Part shown: piece after piece, positions 17,902-26,025 of the stretch
Layout: each line of letters begins with the position of its first letter
Numbering within the stretch: the first letter of the stretch is position 1
NCBI RefSeq assembly: GCF_004216775.1
Contig: NZ_SGXF01000001.1
Location: forward strand, 608,828-672,827
From: Cuneatibacter caecimuris
Lineage (GTDB): Bacteria > Bacillota > Clostridia > Lachnospirales > Lachnospiraceae
Direction: 5' to 3'
DNA: 64,000 nt
Made by a program: the position numbers and the translations under genes
The notes under the pieces: model-generated
Told to the model about the DNA's origin: nothing
The model's database searches: none
Seen by the model: only the letters and a program-made list of their open reading frames with translations

Positions 17902-19152
17902 ATGAAGCGATCCAGATACAAGGGCAAAATGCACCTTACCACCAGACTGAACATCCATTATGCGTCGATCCAGGGACTTTATTGGATCGCTTCAGCCTCC
18001 ATGTACGCCTTTCTGGTCGTTTTTCTGGACGCCAGAGGCTTCTCCACCGCGCAAATCGGATATATCAACGCCTTCCGCACCGGCATGGCAGTGCTGGCCC
18101 AGCTGTTTTATGCGTATCTGGGAGACCGGTATAAGCAGCTGCCTCTGAAGTACATCATTGCTGTTGTGATGGGCGTCAGTATCTGTGCCAACGGCGTGCT
18201 GCAGTTTTCCTCTCCGGATTTTGCCGGGATGATGGCGCTGTTCCTGATTCTGGGGCTGACAGAGTGCTCCATCGTCTCTCTGATGGACTCGCTGGCCCTG
18301 CAGTTCATCAATCTGGGCGTGCCAATGAACTACAGCGCCTGCAGGGCTACCGGCTCTGTCTGCTACGCGTTTACCTGCGTGCTGCTGGGCCGGGCCATCG
18401 ACATGCTGGGCGCTGACATTGTGGTGACAGTGCATGGCGTTGTTCTGGCCCTGTATGTGGTTTCCGTAGTGACCTTTCTCACCTTCCGCAGCATTCCGGC
18501 CGGGACAGAGGACAGTGCAAAGCCATCTATGCGCCATTACCAGGTCATGCCGCGACAGGGAAGCATCCTGAAAATGCTCAGGAACCAGCCTCAATACCGC
18601 TGGCTGCTGATTGCTAATTTTATCATCTGCCTGGGTTTTTGTCCATGCAGTAATTTTATGGCCACCTTGATTTCCAATGCCGGAGGGGACAACACCGTCC
18701 TGGGGTTTGCCATGTTCGTCAGCGCGTTCATTGAAATGCCTATGATGGCGATCATTTTCCCCCGTCTGTCCCGGCGGTACAGCATGGAGAAGCTGCTCTT
18801 TGCCTCTTCCGTCTTTCACCTGATCCGGTGGCTGCTGGTGGGCATGGCGACCAACGCCTGGCTGCTGGCCGGGCTGCAGACCTTCCAGATGATCACCTAC
18901 GCCCTGTCCCTGCCTGCATCAGTTTACTATATCAATACAAATATCCCCGAAGAGAACAAAATCAAGGGACAGACCTGCTACAACATCGCCGGCAACCTGG
19001 GCAATGCGGCAGGCACGGCAGTGTCCGGCGTGCTGATTGAAGTTTTCAGCGTCCGCGCCACTGTCTTCGTGAATTGCGGCGTGCTGCTGGCCGGAGTGAT
19101 CTGTTTCTGGATCATGATGCACAGGCCCAAAGAGCGGGCCGCGGCAATGTAG
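17902..19152 (+). CDS. Major facilitator superfamily transporter
   Basis: A 416-residue polytopic membrane protein with about 12 hydrophobic segments and a basic N-terminus. The N-terminal half resembles the MFS_1_like/oligosaccharide-symporter group (WIASASMYAFLVVFLDARGFSTAQIGYINAFRTGMAVLAQ) and the loop 2-3 signature appears as YLGDRYKQLPLKY. A charged region around residue 205 separates the halves. The substrate cannot be named; sugars or nucleosides are typical of close MFS groups. It stands alone on the plus strand, convergent with the HD-domain gene. Confidence 0.85.
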   Translation: MKRSRYKGKMHLTTRLNIHYASIQGLYWIASASMYAFLVVFLDARGFSTAQIGYINAFRTGMAVLAQLFYAYLGDRYKQLPLKYIIAVVMGVSICANGVLQFSSPDFAGMMALFLILGLTECSIVSLMDSLALQFINLGVPMNYSACRATGSVCYAFTCVLLGRAIDMLGADIVVTVHGVVLALYVVSVVTFLTFRSIPAGTEDSAKPSMRHYQVMPRQGSILKMLRNQPQYRWLLIANFIICLGFCPCSNFMATLISNAGGDNTVLGFAMFVSAFIEMPMMAIIFPRLSRRYSMEKLLFASSVFHLIRWLLVGMATNAWLLAGLQTFQMITYALSLPASVYYINTNIPEENKIKGQTCYNIAGNLGNAAGTAVSGVLIEVFSVRATVFVNCGVLLAGVICFWIMMHRPKERAAAM

Positions 19153-19174
19153 TTCAGAAGCTCCACTCATCTGT

Positions 19175-20170
19175 TCAGCAGCAGTACAGCCACCTGTCAT
19201 AACTGTCCTCCAAAAAAGCCTGCATTTCGCTGCGGATGCCCTGGTCGGCGTCCGCAGCTCTTTTTGGCGTATCTCCGGTCAGGACTAGGGGATTAATGTA
19301 ACGTTTTTTGGCAGGAACTTTGACGCAGTACCGGTCTGAAAGCTTCCCGCCCGAAACACCCACCCCCTTAATATGAACGAATTCTTCCCAAAGCCTGCGG
19401 ACAGCATCGTCCCGGCACATCTTCTGGATCACTTCTTTTTCTGTAAGATACAGGGCTTCCGGATCCACTGCCTGTTTTTGGATAGCGGCCCGCATAAGGT
19501 CCGCTAAAAACTGCATGGCAAACCGTTCCTCATCAGATACAAACCACCAGGAGTTCCGCAGCGATATCTTTGTAAACAGCTTTGCTGTTTCCATGGTGCG
19601 GAAACAAAGCTCCTCAGTGCCAAATTCATTTTCCGAAACTACCAGATCCTTATAAATATCCCTGATCTCCTGTAGGGGACAGCGAAAAACAAGGCTGGCG
19701 TTTCCCAGAGTATATTCCAGCCTGTCTGCGGACAGCATCGGCGTATCATTGTCTGCTATCGGATATTTGTGATAATCGTCCACATCCTCCACCTGCGCCC
19801 CGCAGTCCTGAAGCAGCTTCCTGATCTCCGGGGAATTCTCAATGATCGCCCTGGTCCTGCTTTCCGTGGATTCCTGTTTCATATGGTCGTCATTCATAAA
19901 ATCAATGGTGTGGGCAAATACCGGCGTGGCAATATCGTGAAAAAGGCCTGCCGCCGCCTGCTTGATGTCTCCTGTAAAATTCCAGACAATCCCGGCCACT
20001 CCCAGGCTGTGTATATACCTGGAATATTCCAGGGCACTGCTGTAGACAGGCAGCGATGTGTATTCACACCCGCAGTGCATCCCCACATCCTTTAGCCGCA
20101 GCATTTCCGGCACGGAAGCCATTTTCCGCAGCACAGGCGGAAGTTCAGTAGAATAAATGGAAGTATACAA
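19175..20170 (-). CDS. HD-domain phosphohydrolase
   Basis: A 331-residue cytosolic protein of the HD superfamily of metal-dependent phosphohydrolases. Metal-binding signs: a His before it in SRYIHSLGVAG, the HD pair in GLFHDIATPVFAH (~95-107), and later conserved aspartates (MLSADRLEYTLGN ~165). The overall pattern is that of dNTPase/YfbR-like HD proteins, but the substrate is unknown. The start is a TTG (20170) with GAGGTGA about 7 bases upstream. A copy of the dispersed repeat lies directly upstream, between this gene and ftsH. Confidence 0.75.
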   Translation of the reverse strand: MYTSIYSTELPPVLRKMASVPEMLRLKDVGMHCGCEYTSLPVYSSALEYSRYIHSLGVAGIVWNFTGDIKQAAAGLFHDIATPVFAHTIDFMNDDHMKQESTESRTRAIIENSPEIRKLLQDCGAQVEDVDDYHKYPIADNDTPMLSADRLEYTLGNASLVFRCPLQEIRDIYKDLVVSENEFGTEELCFRTMETAKLFTKISLRNSWWFVSDEERFAMQFLADLMRAAIQKQAVDPEALYLTEKEVIQKMCRDDAVRRLWEEFVHIKGVGVSGGKLSDRYCVKVPAKKRYINPLVLTGDTPKRAADADQGIRSEMQAFLEDSYDRWLYCC

Positions 20171-20194
20171 ATTGTCTCACCTCATCTCATAAAA

Positions 20195-20238
20195 TGGAGG
20201 GGTTTGCTGCGTAGGGAACGCAGTTTCCTATGAAATAG
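20195..20238 (+). repeat. Dispersed palindromic repeat, eroded copy
   Basis: GGAGGGGTTTGCTGCGTAGGGAACGCAGTTTCCTATGAAATAG: the core hairpin AGGGAAC-GCA-GTTTCCT and the GGAGGG(G)TTT box match the family, while the outer arms (TTTGCTGCG / TATGAAATAG) no longer pair well. It sits between the ftsH end and the HD gene start. Confidence 0.75.
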
Positions 20239-20272
20239 CCTGTTCCGCATATCCTCACGGATACGGAACAGG
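20239..20272. terminator. Long hairpin after ftsH, probable terminator
   Basis: CCTGTTCCG ... CGGAACAGG form a 9-bp stem extended by TATCC/GGATA inside. The T-rich tract is on the plus-strand side (CAATTTTT); on the minus strand, where ftsH would need it, the tail is only weakly T-rich. It is directly adjacent to the repeat copy, so it may serve mainly as an ftsH mRNA end. Confidence 0.5.
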
Positions 20273-20311
20273 CCTGTCAATTTTTACAGTATTTTTCAGC
20301 CGGGGCAGCAG

Positions 20312-22315
20312 TCAGCTGTTTCCAAGATGGAAATCTCCGGACAGGTTTTCCGAAGCGTTCCCCTGCGCTTCTTCCCTGCCTTCCATTTCAGGCAGCGCGG
20401 CAGTCTCCCCGGTCTCCTGCGTCAGATATTTATCAGGGTGTTCTTCCTTCTGGACCTCATGGAATATCCTCATAAACTCCTTGCCGGTTATGGTTTCCTT
20501 CTCAATCAGGAACGCGGCGATCCGGTCCATGGTCCCCCGGTTATCTGAAAGCAGGCGCTTCGCTTCTTCGTAAGCGGATTTCAGCATTCGCATGACTTCC
20601 TGGTCCACTTCTGCAGCAGTGGCGTCGCCGCAGTTCATCACAGTGCGCCCGGTCAGGTACTGGTTCTCAATGGTTTCCAATCCCATCAGCCCGAACCGTT
20701 GGGACATCCCGTACTGGGTGACCATCGCCCTGGCTATAGAAGTGGCCTTTTCGATATCATTCGCCGCGCCGGTGGTCACATTGCCAAACACAATTTCCTC
20801 CGCAGCGCGGCCGGCCAGAGCCATCACCAGCATGGATCTCAGTTCGCTTTCCGTGTTCAGGAACTTCTCTTCTTCCGGGGTATGCATCACATATCCCAAG
20901 GCGCCCATAGTACGGGGCACAATGGTGATCTTCTGCACCGGCTCTGTGTCCTTCTGCAGCGCGCTGATCAGCGCATGGCCAACCTCGTGGTAAGAAACAA
21001 TCCGGCGCTCCTCGGCGCTCATGATGCGGTCTTTCTTTTCCTTTCCTACAAGCACAGTCTCCACGGCTTCCAGCAAATCTGCCTGGGATACCACATGGCG
21101 ACCGTTTTTCACCGCATTGATGGCGGCTTCATTGATCATATTCGCCAGATCAGAACCCACTGCACCGGAAGTTGCCAGAGCGATCGCTTCCAGATCCACC
21201 GTATCATCCATCAGCACGTCTTTGGAATGCACCTTCAGGGTATTCACCCGCCCTTTCAGATCAGGCTTATCCACAATAATCCTGCGGTCAAAACGGCCGG
21301 GGCGGAGCAGAGCGGGGTCCAGGATCTCAGGACGGTTTGTAGCAGCCAGGATCAGGATGCCTTTGGAGGTATCAAAACCGTCCATCTCCGCCAGCAGCTG
21401 GTTCAGGGTCTGTTCCCTTTCGTCATTGCCCCCGCCATAACGGCTGTCACGGCTCTTTCCGATTGCATCAATTTCATCAATAAATATAATACACGGCGCG
21501 TTCTGCTGCGCCTGTTTGAAAAGGTCACGCACGCGGGATGCGCCCACGCCCACAAACATTTCCACAAAATCGGAACCGGACAAAGAGAAAAAGGGAACTC
21601 TTGCTTCACCGGCCACAGCCTTAGCCAGCAGAGTTTTACCCGTTCCGGGAGGGCCCACCAGCAGAGCGCCCTTGGGCAGCTTTGCTCCGATTCTCGTATA
21701 TTTTCCGGGATTGTGCAGAAAATCCACGATCTCCGTCAGGGACTCCTTCGCCTCGTCCTGTCCGGCAACATCCTTAAAAGTCACGCCGGTCTCCTTCTGG
21801 ATATAGACCTTAGCGTTGCTCTTGCCCACGCCCATCACGCCGCCTCCACTGTTGGCGCGGCGCATCATCAGGTAAAGAAAACCAAAAAGCAGGCCTATCG
21901 GCAGTCCATAAAACAGCAGGAAATCCATAATGCCGAAGCCATTGCTCTCCTCCTCCTTATTCACCGGGATATTTTTATCCATCAGTTTCGGAATCAGGAT
22001 ATCATCAAAGGCTTCTGTTCTTCCGGTATAGTAGGTGATCTGCATGAACATCATCTGAGACTTTGGCTTGACCTGATATTTTGTGCTGGTCAGCGCCACC
22101 TGGTCCACCTCGTCTTCGTCCACCATCCTGATCAGTTCATTGAATGTAATCTCTTTATTAGTAGATGAAGACCAGAAACGGCCCATCAGTGATACCAGAA
22201 CCAGCATCACAATGGCAGCCACGATCAGCAGAATTGCAGTCTGACCGCCCGGAAATTTATGAGGATTTCCGTTATTAGGATTGTTTTTATTATTGTTTTG
22301 ATTTGGGGTATTCAA
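20312..22315 (-). CDS. ftsH: ATP-dependent zinc metalloprotease FtsH
   Basis: Membrane-anchored AAA+ protease that degrades misassembled membrane proteins and short-lived regulators. An Asn-rich N-terminus is followed by a membrane helix (~25-45), an extracytoplasmic domain, a second membrane helix ([17 protein letters not shown]), Walker A GPPGTGKT, Walker [13 protein letters not shown], the second region of homology with Arg fingers (RPGRFDRRI), and the zinc site HEVGH. I prefer a TTG start at 22315 (MNTPNQNNN) because GGAGGG lies 6 bases upstream; the in-frame ATG at 22339 has a weak site. A consensus promoter precedes it. Confidence 0.95.
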   Translation of the reverse strand: MNTPNQNNNKNNPNNGNPHKFPGGQTAILLIVAAIVMLVLVSLMGRFWSSSTNKEITFNELIRMVDEDEVDQVALTSTKYQVKPKSQMMFMQITYYTGRTEAFDDILIPKLMDKNIPVNKEEESNGFGIMDFLLFYGLPIGLLFGFLYLMMRRANSGGGVMGVGKSNAKVYIQKETGVTFKDVAGQDEAKESLTEIVDFLHNPGKYTRIGAKLPKGALLVGPPGTGKTLLAKAVAGEARVPFFSLSGSDFVEMFVGVGASRVRDLFKQAQQNAPCIIFIDEIDAIGKSRDSRYGGGNDEREQTLNQLLAEMDGFDTSKGILILAATNRPEILDPALLRPGRFDRRIIVDKPDLKGRVNTLKVHSKDVLMDDTVDLEAIALATSGAVGSDLANMINEAAINAVKNGRHVVSQADLLEAVETVLVGKEKKDRIMSAEERRIVSYHEVGHALISALQKDTEPVQKITIVPRTMGALGYVMHTPEEEKFLNTESELRSMLVMALAGRAAEEIVFGNVTTGAANDIEKATSIARAMVTQYGMSQRFGLMGLETIENQYLTGRTVMNCGDATAAEVDQEVMRMLKSAYEEAKRLLSDNRGTMDRIAAFLIEKETITGKEFMRIFHEVQKEEHPDKYLTQETGETAALPEMEGREEAQGNASENLSGDFHLGNS

Positions 22316-22366
22316 GCTATCCCTCCATTCTTTTTCCATTCTGCCCCAAAAGGGACATGATATTCC

Positions 22367-22395
22367 ATTATAAAGAGTGTTCCGGCAGAAATCAA
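22367..22395 (-). promoter_or_regulatory. Sigma-A promoter for ftsH
   Basis: TTGATT (22395-22390), 17 bases, TATAAT (22372-22367) on the minus strand, about 50 bases before the start codon. Confidence 0.75.
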
Positions 22396-22501
22396 GTGGC
22401 TGTTTTCTGTAATTTGTAAATTTTGTATAAAGATTTTTGAAATAAATCCTGGGAACCGCCTGGCCTCAAGGGATCCGTAAACAAGATTTTTCCTGAAACC
22501 C

Positions 22502-22530
22502 TTGCATGCGCGCTGTTTTTTATGTATAAT
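22502..22530 (+). promoter_or_regulatory. Sigma-A promoter for the PH-domain gene
   Basis: TTGCAT (22502-22507), 17 bases, TATAAT (22525-22530). It serves the gene starting at 22577 and is divergent from the ftsH promoter. No other feature was seen in the 22396-22501 stretch between them. Confidence 0.75.
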
Positions 22531-22576
22531 CACTTTAGTAAAACAGCATGCAGAATTGATACACCAGGAGGGAAAA

Positions 22577-23035
22577 ATGGATCATCAGAAGTCTGGGGGC
22601 GGCAGTAAATCGCCTGAAAGCACGTATATATGGAAAGACAGGAAACACTTTATGTGGTTTCCCTGGAGTTTCACGAAGTATTCTCTGGATCAGGATCGTC
22701 TCTACGAGGACCGCGGACTGCTGAATACCAAGCATGACGAAGTCCTGCTCTACCGGATCGTGGATATTACAATGACCAGGACTCTGGGCCAGAAAATTTT
22801 CGGGACCGGCACCATCGTTCTTTGCACGAAAGTAGACACCTCAAAGGATGTAAAACTGATCAATATTAAAAACTGCAGGAATGTTAACCGCATGCTTTCT
22901 GATATGATCGAACAGGCCCGCAGCAAAAAACGGGTGGTCGGCAAAGAATTCTATGGTTCCGCCGGCCATGCCCATGACGATGGCTACGGTTATGATGAAG
23001 GCGGCGGCGATGCCGATGAAGATCTGACCCTGTAG
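22577..23035 (+). CDS. Bacterial PH-domain (bPH2-like) protein
   Basis: About 152 residues. The central part, from KHFMWFPWSFTKYSLDQDRLYEDRGLLNTKHDEVLLYRIVDI to GTIVLCTKVDTSKDVKLINIKN, has the order of strands and the Y-x(4)-L-x(7)-G pattern of bPH_2 (YdbS/YdbT-type) domains, but no membrane helices are present. The C-terminus is rich in Gly, His, Asp and Tyr (HAHDDGYGYDEGGGDADED) and looks disordered. Start ATG 22577 is chosen for its CAGGAGGG site. Function of such domains is mostly unknown; membrane or protein binding is suspected. Confidence 0.75.
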   Translation: MDHQKSGGGSKSPESTYIWKDRKHFMWFPWSFTKYSLDQDRLYEDRGLLNTKHDEVLLYRIVDITMTRTLGQKIFGTGTIVLCTKVDTSKDVKLINIKNCRNVNRMLSDMIEQARSKKRVVGKEFYGSAGHAHDDGYGYDEGGGDADEDLTL

Positions 23036-23059
23036 TCAGGAAGATCATTCCTGTATGAT

Positions 23060-23136
23060 TCAGCTCCTTTCACACAGACTAATAACAGTTCAGAAAATAT
23101 TTCTGTATCTGAATTAGTATTTGTGAAAGGAGCTGA
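23060..23136 (+). promoter_or_regulatory. Long hairpin that buries the ribosome site of the small-gene pair
   Basis: The arm at 23060-23083 (TCAGCTCCTTTCACA...) is the reverse complement of the arm at 23113-23136 (...TGTGAAAGGAGCTGA) apart from about three mismatches, over 24 bp. The right arm contains the AAAGGAG ribosome site (23126-23132) of the gene starting at 23141, so folding of the mRNA would block translation. The 29-base loop contains a further imperfect palindrome (CAGAAAATATTTCTG). There is no T-run, so a plain terminator is unlikely. Confidence 0.65.
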
Positions 23137-23140
23137 TTTT

Positions 23141-23344
23141 ATGCCATTGGACAATTTAGTAGAAATTCCTCAGTACTTCCCTGTCCCCTCTCAAATCATG
23201 CCTGTGAACATGAGTTATGACGACGGCAACATTCCGGAAAGCGATTTTCCTCAGGATAATGATATGTCCCCGGAAAGCGAGTATCCGGACAGCCGTCCCC
23301 GCCAGGACGGCCCTGGGGGCGAGGAGGGCCGGAGCAATGGATGA
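23141..23344 (+). CDS. Small acidic Pro/Asp-rich protein, unknown
   Basis: 67 residues beginning MPLDNLVEIPQYFPVPSQIM. The second half is rich in Asp, Glu, Pro, Ser and Gly and ends GGEEGRSNG; no Cys, no membrane segment. The ATG at 23141 is chosen because AAAGGAG lies 8 bases before it, and that site is inside the right arm of the 23060-23136 hairpin. Its stop overlaps the start of the next small gene by 8 bases, which suggests coupled translation. I do not recognise the family; the composition suggests a disordered peptide, a precursor or a spore/surface component. Confidence 0.55.
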   Translation: MPLDNLVEIPQYFPVPSQIMPVNMSYDDGNIPESDFPQDNDMSPESEYPDSRPRQDGPGGEEGRSNG

Positions 23345-23528
23345 GGATCACATTGAAGAGGCTTTCAGCAGAAATGTAGTCTCTGCTACGGAGTGTACCG
23401 GCCTGATTCCTTTTGCTCCTGTTTCTGAATCCCAGTTGGAAGCCTATCAGGCGCTTTACGAATTTGAAGCGACCGCGGCTGCTCCCAGACACGGGAAGCC
23501 TTTCGGTTTTCCGGTGGAAAAAGAATAG
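23337..23528 (+). CDS. Small protein with ATECTGLIP motif, unknown
   Basis: 63 residues, ATG at 23337 inside the end of the previous small gene. The sequence MDEDHIEEAFSRNVVSATEC leads into a TGLIPFAP turn motif followed by an acidic helix (SESQLEAYQALYEFE) and a basic-Pro tail. There is a single Cys. Similar short proteins with a T-G-L-I/M-P motif are, as far as I recall, spread in Clostridia without known function. GGAGGGCCGGAGC precedes the start. A bidirectional-looking hairpin at 23549-23574 ends the transcript. Confidence 0.55.
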   Translation: MDEDHIEEAFSRNVVSATECTGLIPFAPVSESQLEAYQALYEFEATAAAPRHGKPFGFPVEKE

Positions 23529-23548
23529 AATATGGTTGCAGACAAAAG

Positions 23549-23574
23549 GCCGCGCGGATCGTATCCTGCGCGGC
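23549..23574. terminator. Bidirectional terminator between the small genes and the deacetylase gene
   Basis: GCCGCGCGGAT and ATCCTGCGCGGC form an 11-bp stem with a one-base bulge. On the minus strand it is followed by CTTTTGTC; on the plus strand a T-run comes only after TTGTCAGA. It lies between convergent genes ending at 23528 and 23588. Confidence 0.6.
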
Positions 23575-23587
23575 TCTTGTCAGATTT

Positions 23588-24358
23588 TTACCCGGGAAAC
23601 TGCCTCCCCTCCTGGTCTATTTGATAATTTTCCTGATAGATCAGCCGGGAAACAGGCACAATTTCATATCCTTTCTCTTCCAGGCCGGAGATCAGCGCCT
23701 CCAGCGCCTGTGCGGTATATTTCGCTCCGTTGTGCATCAGGATAATCGCTCCGCTGCGGAGTTCCTTATGGTTCAGCACCCGGTTCACAATATCTTCCAC
23801 TCCGTAATTTTTCCAGTCCAGGCTGTCCACAGACCACTGAATTGGCAAATAACCGCAATTCTCTGCTGTGCTGATCAGTTCATCATCATAATCCCCATAA
23901 GGCGGGCGAAACAGCTCCATGCTTTTTCCGGTCAGTTCTTTTACTGATTCATGTACCTTCATAATCTCGTCTCTCGCCTGACCGCTGTCCAGCCGGCTCA
24001 TTTCTTTATGATTCTGGCTGTGATTCCCCAGGTCATGGCCCGCCTGGGCGATGCGTTGCACATCTTCCGGATATTTTTCCACCCAGCCGCCGGTCATAAA
24101 AAAAGTAGAGTGAATCTGATGTTTCTCCAGAATATCCAGTATTTTGGAAGTATCTTCATTCCCCCAGGCGGCGTCAAAGCTGAGCGCCACCTGTTTTTTC
24201 TCTGTCTCCACACTGTATATCGGGATCTTTCTCCCCGCTGCCTGTCCGGAGGTCATCAAGGCTGCAGGCAGATATACCGCCGCCCCAATCACAACCAGAG
24301 CCGCCGCCAGCCAGGCCATTCCATTATGCAGAACATATTTGTTCCAGAACTGTCTCAT
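23588..24358 (-). CDS. pdaB: PdaB-like polysaccharide deacetylase
   Basis: A NodB-fold deacetylase anchored by one N-terminal membrane helix (WLAAALVVIGAAVYLPAAL). The first NodB motif reads SFDAAWGN rather than TFDDG, as in the sporulation protein PdaB, followed by the metal-binding GNHSQNH (H-x3-H type) and RPPYGDYDDE. B. subtilis PdaB is needed to keep spores stable late in sporulation. About 256 residues, typical for PdaB. ATG 24358 is chosen for the GGTGG upstream; an in-frame ATG three codons earlier is possible. Downstream gene of the run coming from 28.2 kb. Confidence 0.85.
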   Translation of the reverse strand: MRQFWNKYVLHNGMAWLAAALVVIGAAVYLPAALMTSGQAAGRKIPIYSVETEKKQVALSFDAAWGNEDTSKILDILEKHQIHSTFFMTGGWVEKYPEDVQRIAQAGHDLGNHSQNHKEMSRLDSGQARDEIMKVHESVKELTGKSMELFRPPYGDYDDELISTAENCGYLPIQWSVDSLDWKNYGVEDIVNRVLNHKELRSGAIILMHNGAKYTAQALEALISGLEEKGYEIVPVSRLIYQENYQIDQEGRQFPG

Positions 24359-24392
24359 TTCCACCATCCAGAACCGTTTATCAAATCATATG

Positions 24393-24491
24393 TCCTTCCG
24401 GCGGCGCTTATGCCTGAATCATTCCTTACGCCGCAGCGTGATCCCTCCGGAGGGTTTTGTTTCATAGGGGCCGCAGTTTCCTATGAAACAC
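24393..24491 (+). repeat. Dispersed repeat, long copy overlapping the rluD-like 3' end
   Basis: Core CCTCCGGAGGGTTTTGTTTCATAGGGGCCGCAGTTTCCTATGAAACA (24444-24490) is a near-perfect copy with well paired outer arms. The extra part before it (GGCGGCG ... TTACGCCGC) matches the outer stem of the tandem copies at 59.7-59.95 kb, in the opposite orientation. Positions 24419-24491 code for the last ~24 residues and stop of the pseudouridine synthase, so the element has become protein-coding. Confidence 0.8.
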
Positions 24492-25405
24492 GAAAACATC
24501 TCTTTGCAGATCCCGCGCATGTCTTCCGGAAGGGCGGCGGCCAAACGGATACGTTTTCCACTGAATGGCTGGTCAAAAAACAGTCCTGCCGCATGAAGCG
24601 CAGCCCTGTCCACCCCATGCTCCGGTCCGCTCCCATACAGGGAGTCTCCCAGCAGGGGATGGCCAAGCCAGGCCATGTGCACCCGGATCTGATGGGTCCG
24701 CCCGGTTTCCAGCCGCAGCCGCAGTAAACTCCACTCTGTCCCCTCTTCTACTGTCTCGTAGTAGGTGCAGGCAGGCTTTCCTCCGGAACACACCTGCATC
24801 TTCATCAGGCTGTCAGGACTTTTTCCGATGGGAGCCATTACCGCTCCGGTCCGTGCTGCCGGGCACCCCCGCACCAGAGCGAGGTATTCCTTTTCCAGCC
24901 TCCCCACCCGCCGCTGGGCCTCCAGCTTTGAAGCTGCCACCTGATTCTTTGCAAACAGCACAATTCCGGAAGTATCCTTATCCAGCCTTCCTATTGGCCG
25001 GATTTGCATTCTGTACTCATCTTTGCCGGCCGAAAAATAATTCGCCAGCCTGTTGGCCAGCGAATCAGCGAAATGTCCCGGGGAAGGATGCGTCACCACC
25101 CCGGAAGGTTTATTAATTCCGATTATATCCTCGTCCTCATACAGAATCTCCAACGGAGAAGGATCCGGAATCCAAAGACATCCCTGTTCCTCCTCGGCCT
25201 CCTCTCCCAAAAGGACCTGGAGAACCTGGCCGCGGATCAGACAGTCACTGCTGCGTACACGGCAGCCGTCCGCTGTCAGCCCGCCGGGACGGAATTTAAC
25301 GCTCCTGATCTGTGCACGGGTCATCCCGGCCCTTCTGCGGAGAATATCGCTGACAGAACGGCCTTCATCCTCTTCATCAATAAAAATCTCCAGTTTTCTT
25401 TCCAT
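24419..25405 (-). CDS. RluA/RluD-family pseudouridine synthase
   Basis: Isomerises uridine to pseudouridine in rRNA or tRNA. An N-terminal S4-like RNA-binding region (SDILRRRAGMTRAQIRSVKF, ~19-38) is followed by the catalytic domain with INKPSGVVTHPSPGH (~96) and the active-site GRLDKDTSGIVLF (~138, catalytic Asp), then KEYLALV and GRTHQIRVHMAWLGHPLLGD. 328 residues. The final ~24 residues (from the SCFIGNCGPYETKPSGG stretch on) come from the dispersed repeat and are not part of the normal domain. Lies 8 bases after the membrane-protein gene. Confidence 0.9.
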   Translation of the reverse strand: MERKLEIFIDEEDEGRSVSDILRRRAGMTRAQIRSVKFRPGGLTADGCRVRSSDCLIRGQVLQVLLGEEAEEEQGCLWIPDPSPLEILYEDEDIIGINKPSGVVTHPSPGHFADSLANRLANYFSAGKDEYRMQIRPIGRLDKDTSGIVLFAKNQVAASKLEAQRRVGRLEKEYLALVRGCPAARTGAVMAPIGKSPDSLMKMQVCSGGKPACTYYETVEEGTEWSLLRLRLETGRTHQIRVHMAWLGHPLLGDSLYGSGPEHGVDRAALHAAGLFFDQPFSGKRIRLAAALPEDMRGICKEMFSCFIGNCGPYETKPSGGITLRRKE

Positions 25406-25413
25406 TTCATCGA

Positions 25414-26025
25414 TCAGCGCCGGCGCCGCCTCCCAGTACTCTTACCGGATGTAACAAACTGTACCACCGTACCTGCGGCAGCGATCACGGCGCAGAGAAT
25501 CCACTGGGCCACTGGGTTCACAATGCCCAACACCTCAAAAATCATGGTCCCTGCGGAGAGCCCTCCGTTGATCCCTGTAGTAAGGATAATCAGCGGTTTT
25601 GTGAACATCACGGACAACACGCCTGCCAGCACGCCGGAAAGCCCGGAAACCAGCAGCGGGATCCATGATTCCAGTCCCGGCCAGTTTCCTGTCATAAACA
25701 GATAGACCGCCGCCATGGTCATGCCTCCGCAGAGCAGAAATACTCCCAGAAGATATACCTTGTAGGCCAGAAACGCCACCGCCACGCCCAAAGCAATGCC
25801 GATCAGCACGCATATTCCGGTTTTATCATCCAGAAAATGCATGGCCGTGCCGAAGGATACAAGAAATCCAATTAAAAATCCAATGACAGAAATCCACACT
25901 TTCAGCAGCCGGTAGCCAAGAAAACAGTGCAGCAGGGCGATCACAATACCGATGCCGGCCGCAACGCCTCCCCAGCCCCCTTCCATCCGGCCCAGCAGAG
26001 ATCCTGCCGCGTCCATTACACTCAT
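25414..26025 (-). CDS. Multi-pass membrane protein, TMEM198/DUF4203-like
   Basis: 203 residues with about seven hydrophobic segments from residue 20 to 190 and a C-terminal Arg run (TGRRRRR). The repeating small-residue pattern (GYRLLKVWISVIGFLIGFLVSFGTA, GIALGVAVAFLAYKVYLLGVFLL) fits the DUF4203/TMEM198 group of unknown function. Its ATG overlaps the EIIC stop (ATGA), so it is coupled to that gene. No catalytic residues stand out. Confidence 0.65.
   Translation of the reverse strand: MSVMDAAGSLLGRMEGGWGGVAAGIGIVIALLHCFLGYRLLKVWISVIGFLIGFLVSFGTAMHFLDDKTGICVLIGIALGVAVAFLAYKVYLLGVFLLCGGMTMAAVYLFMTGNWPGLESWIPLLVSGLSGVLAGVLSVMFTKPLIILTTGINGGLSAGTMIFEVLGIVNPVAQWILCAVIAAAGTVVQFVTSGKSTGRRRRR

Noticed and set aside
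17902-17973. Frameshift or truncation in the MFS gene
   Set aside because: The frame is intact at 416 residues with a full set of membrane segments and a good promoter and ribosome site.
20699-22168. Open frame of 489 codons on the strand opposite ftsH
   Set aside because: It lies entirely within the ftsH coding region, has no ribosome site, a His/Gln-rich translation without recognisable domains, and is explained by codon bias of the real gene.
23141-23528. Toxin-antitoxin pair
   Set aside because: Size and overlap fit, but neither protein shows a known toxin fold, DNA-binding motif or hydrophobic toxin helix.
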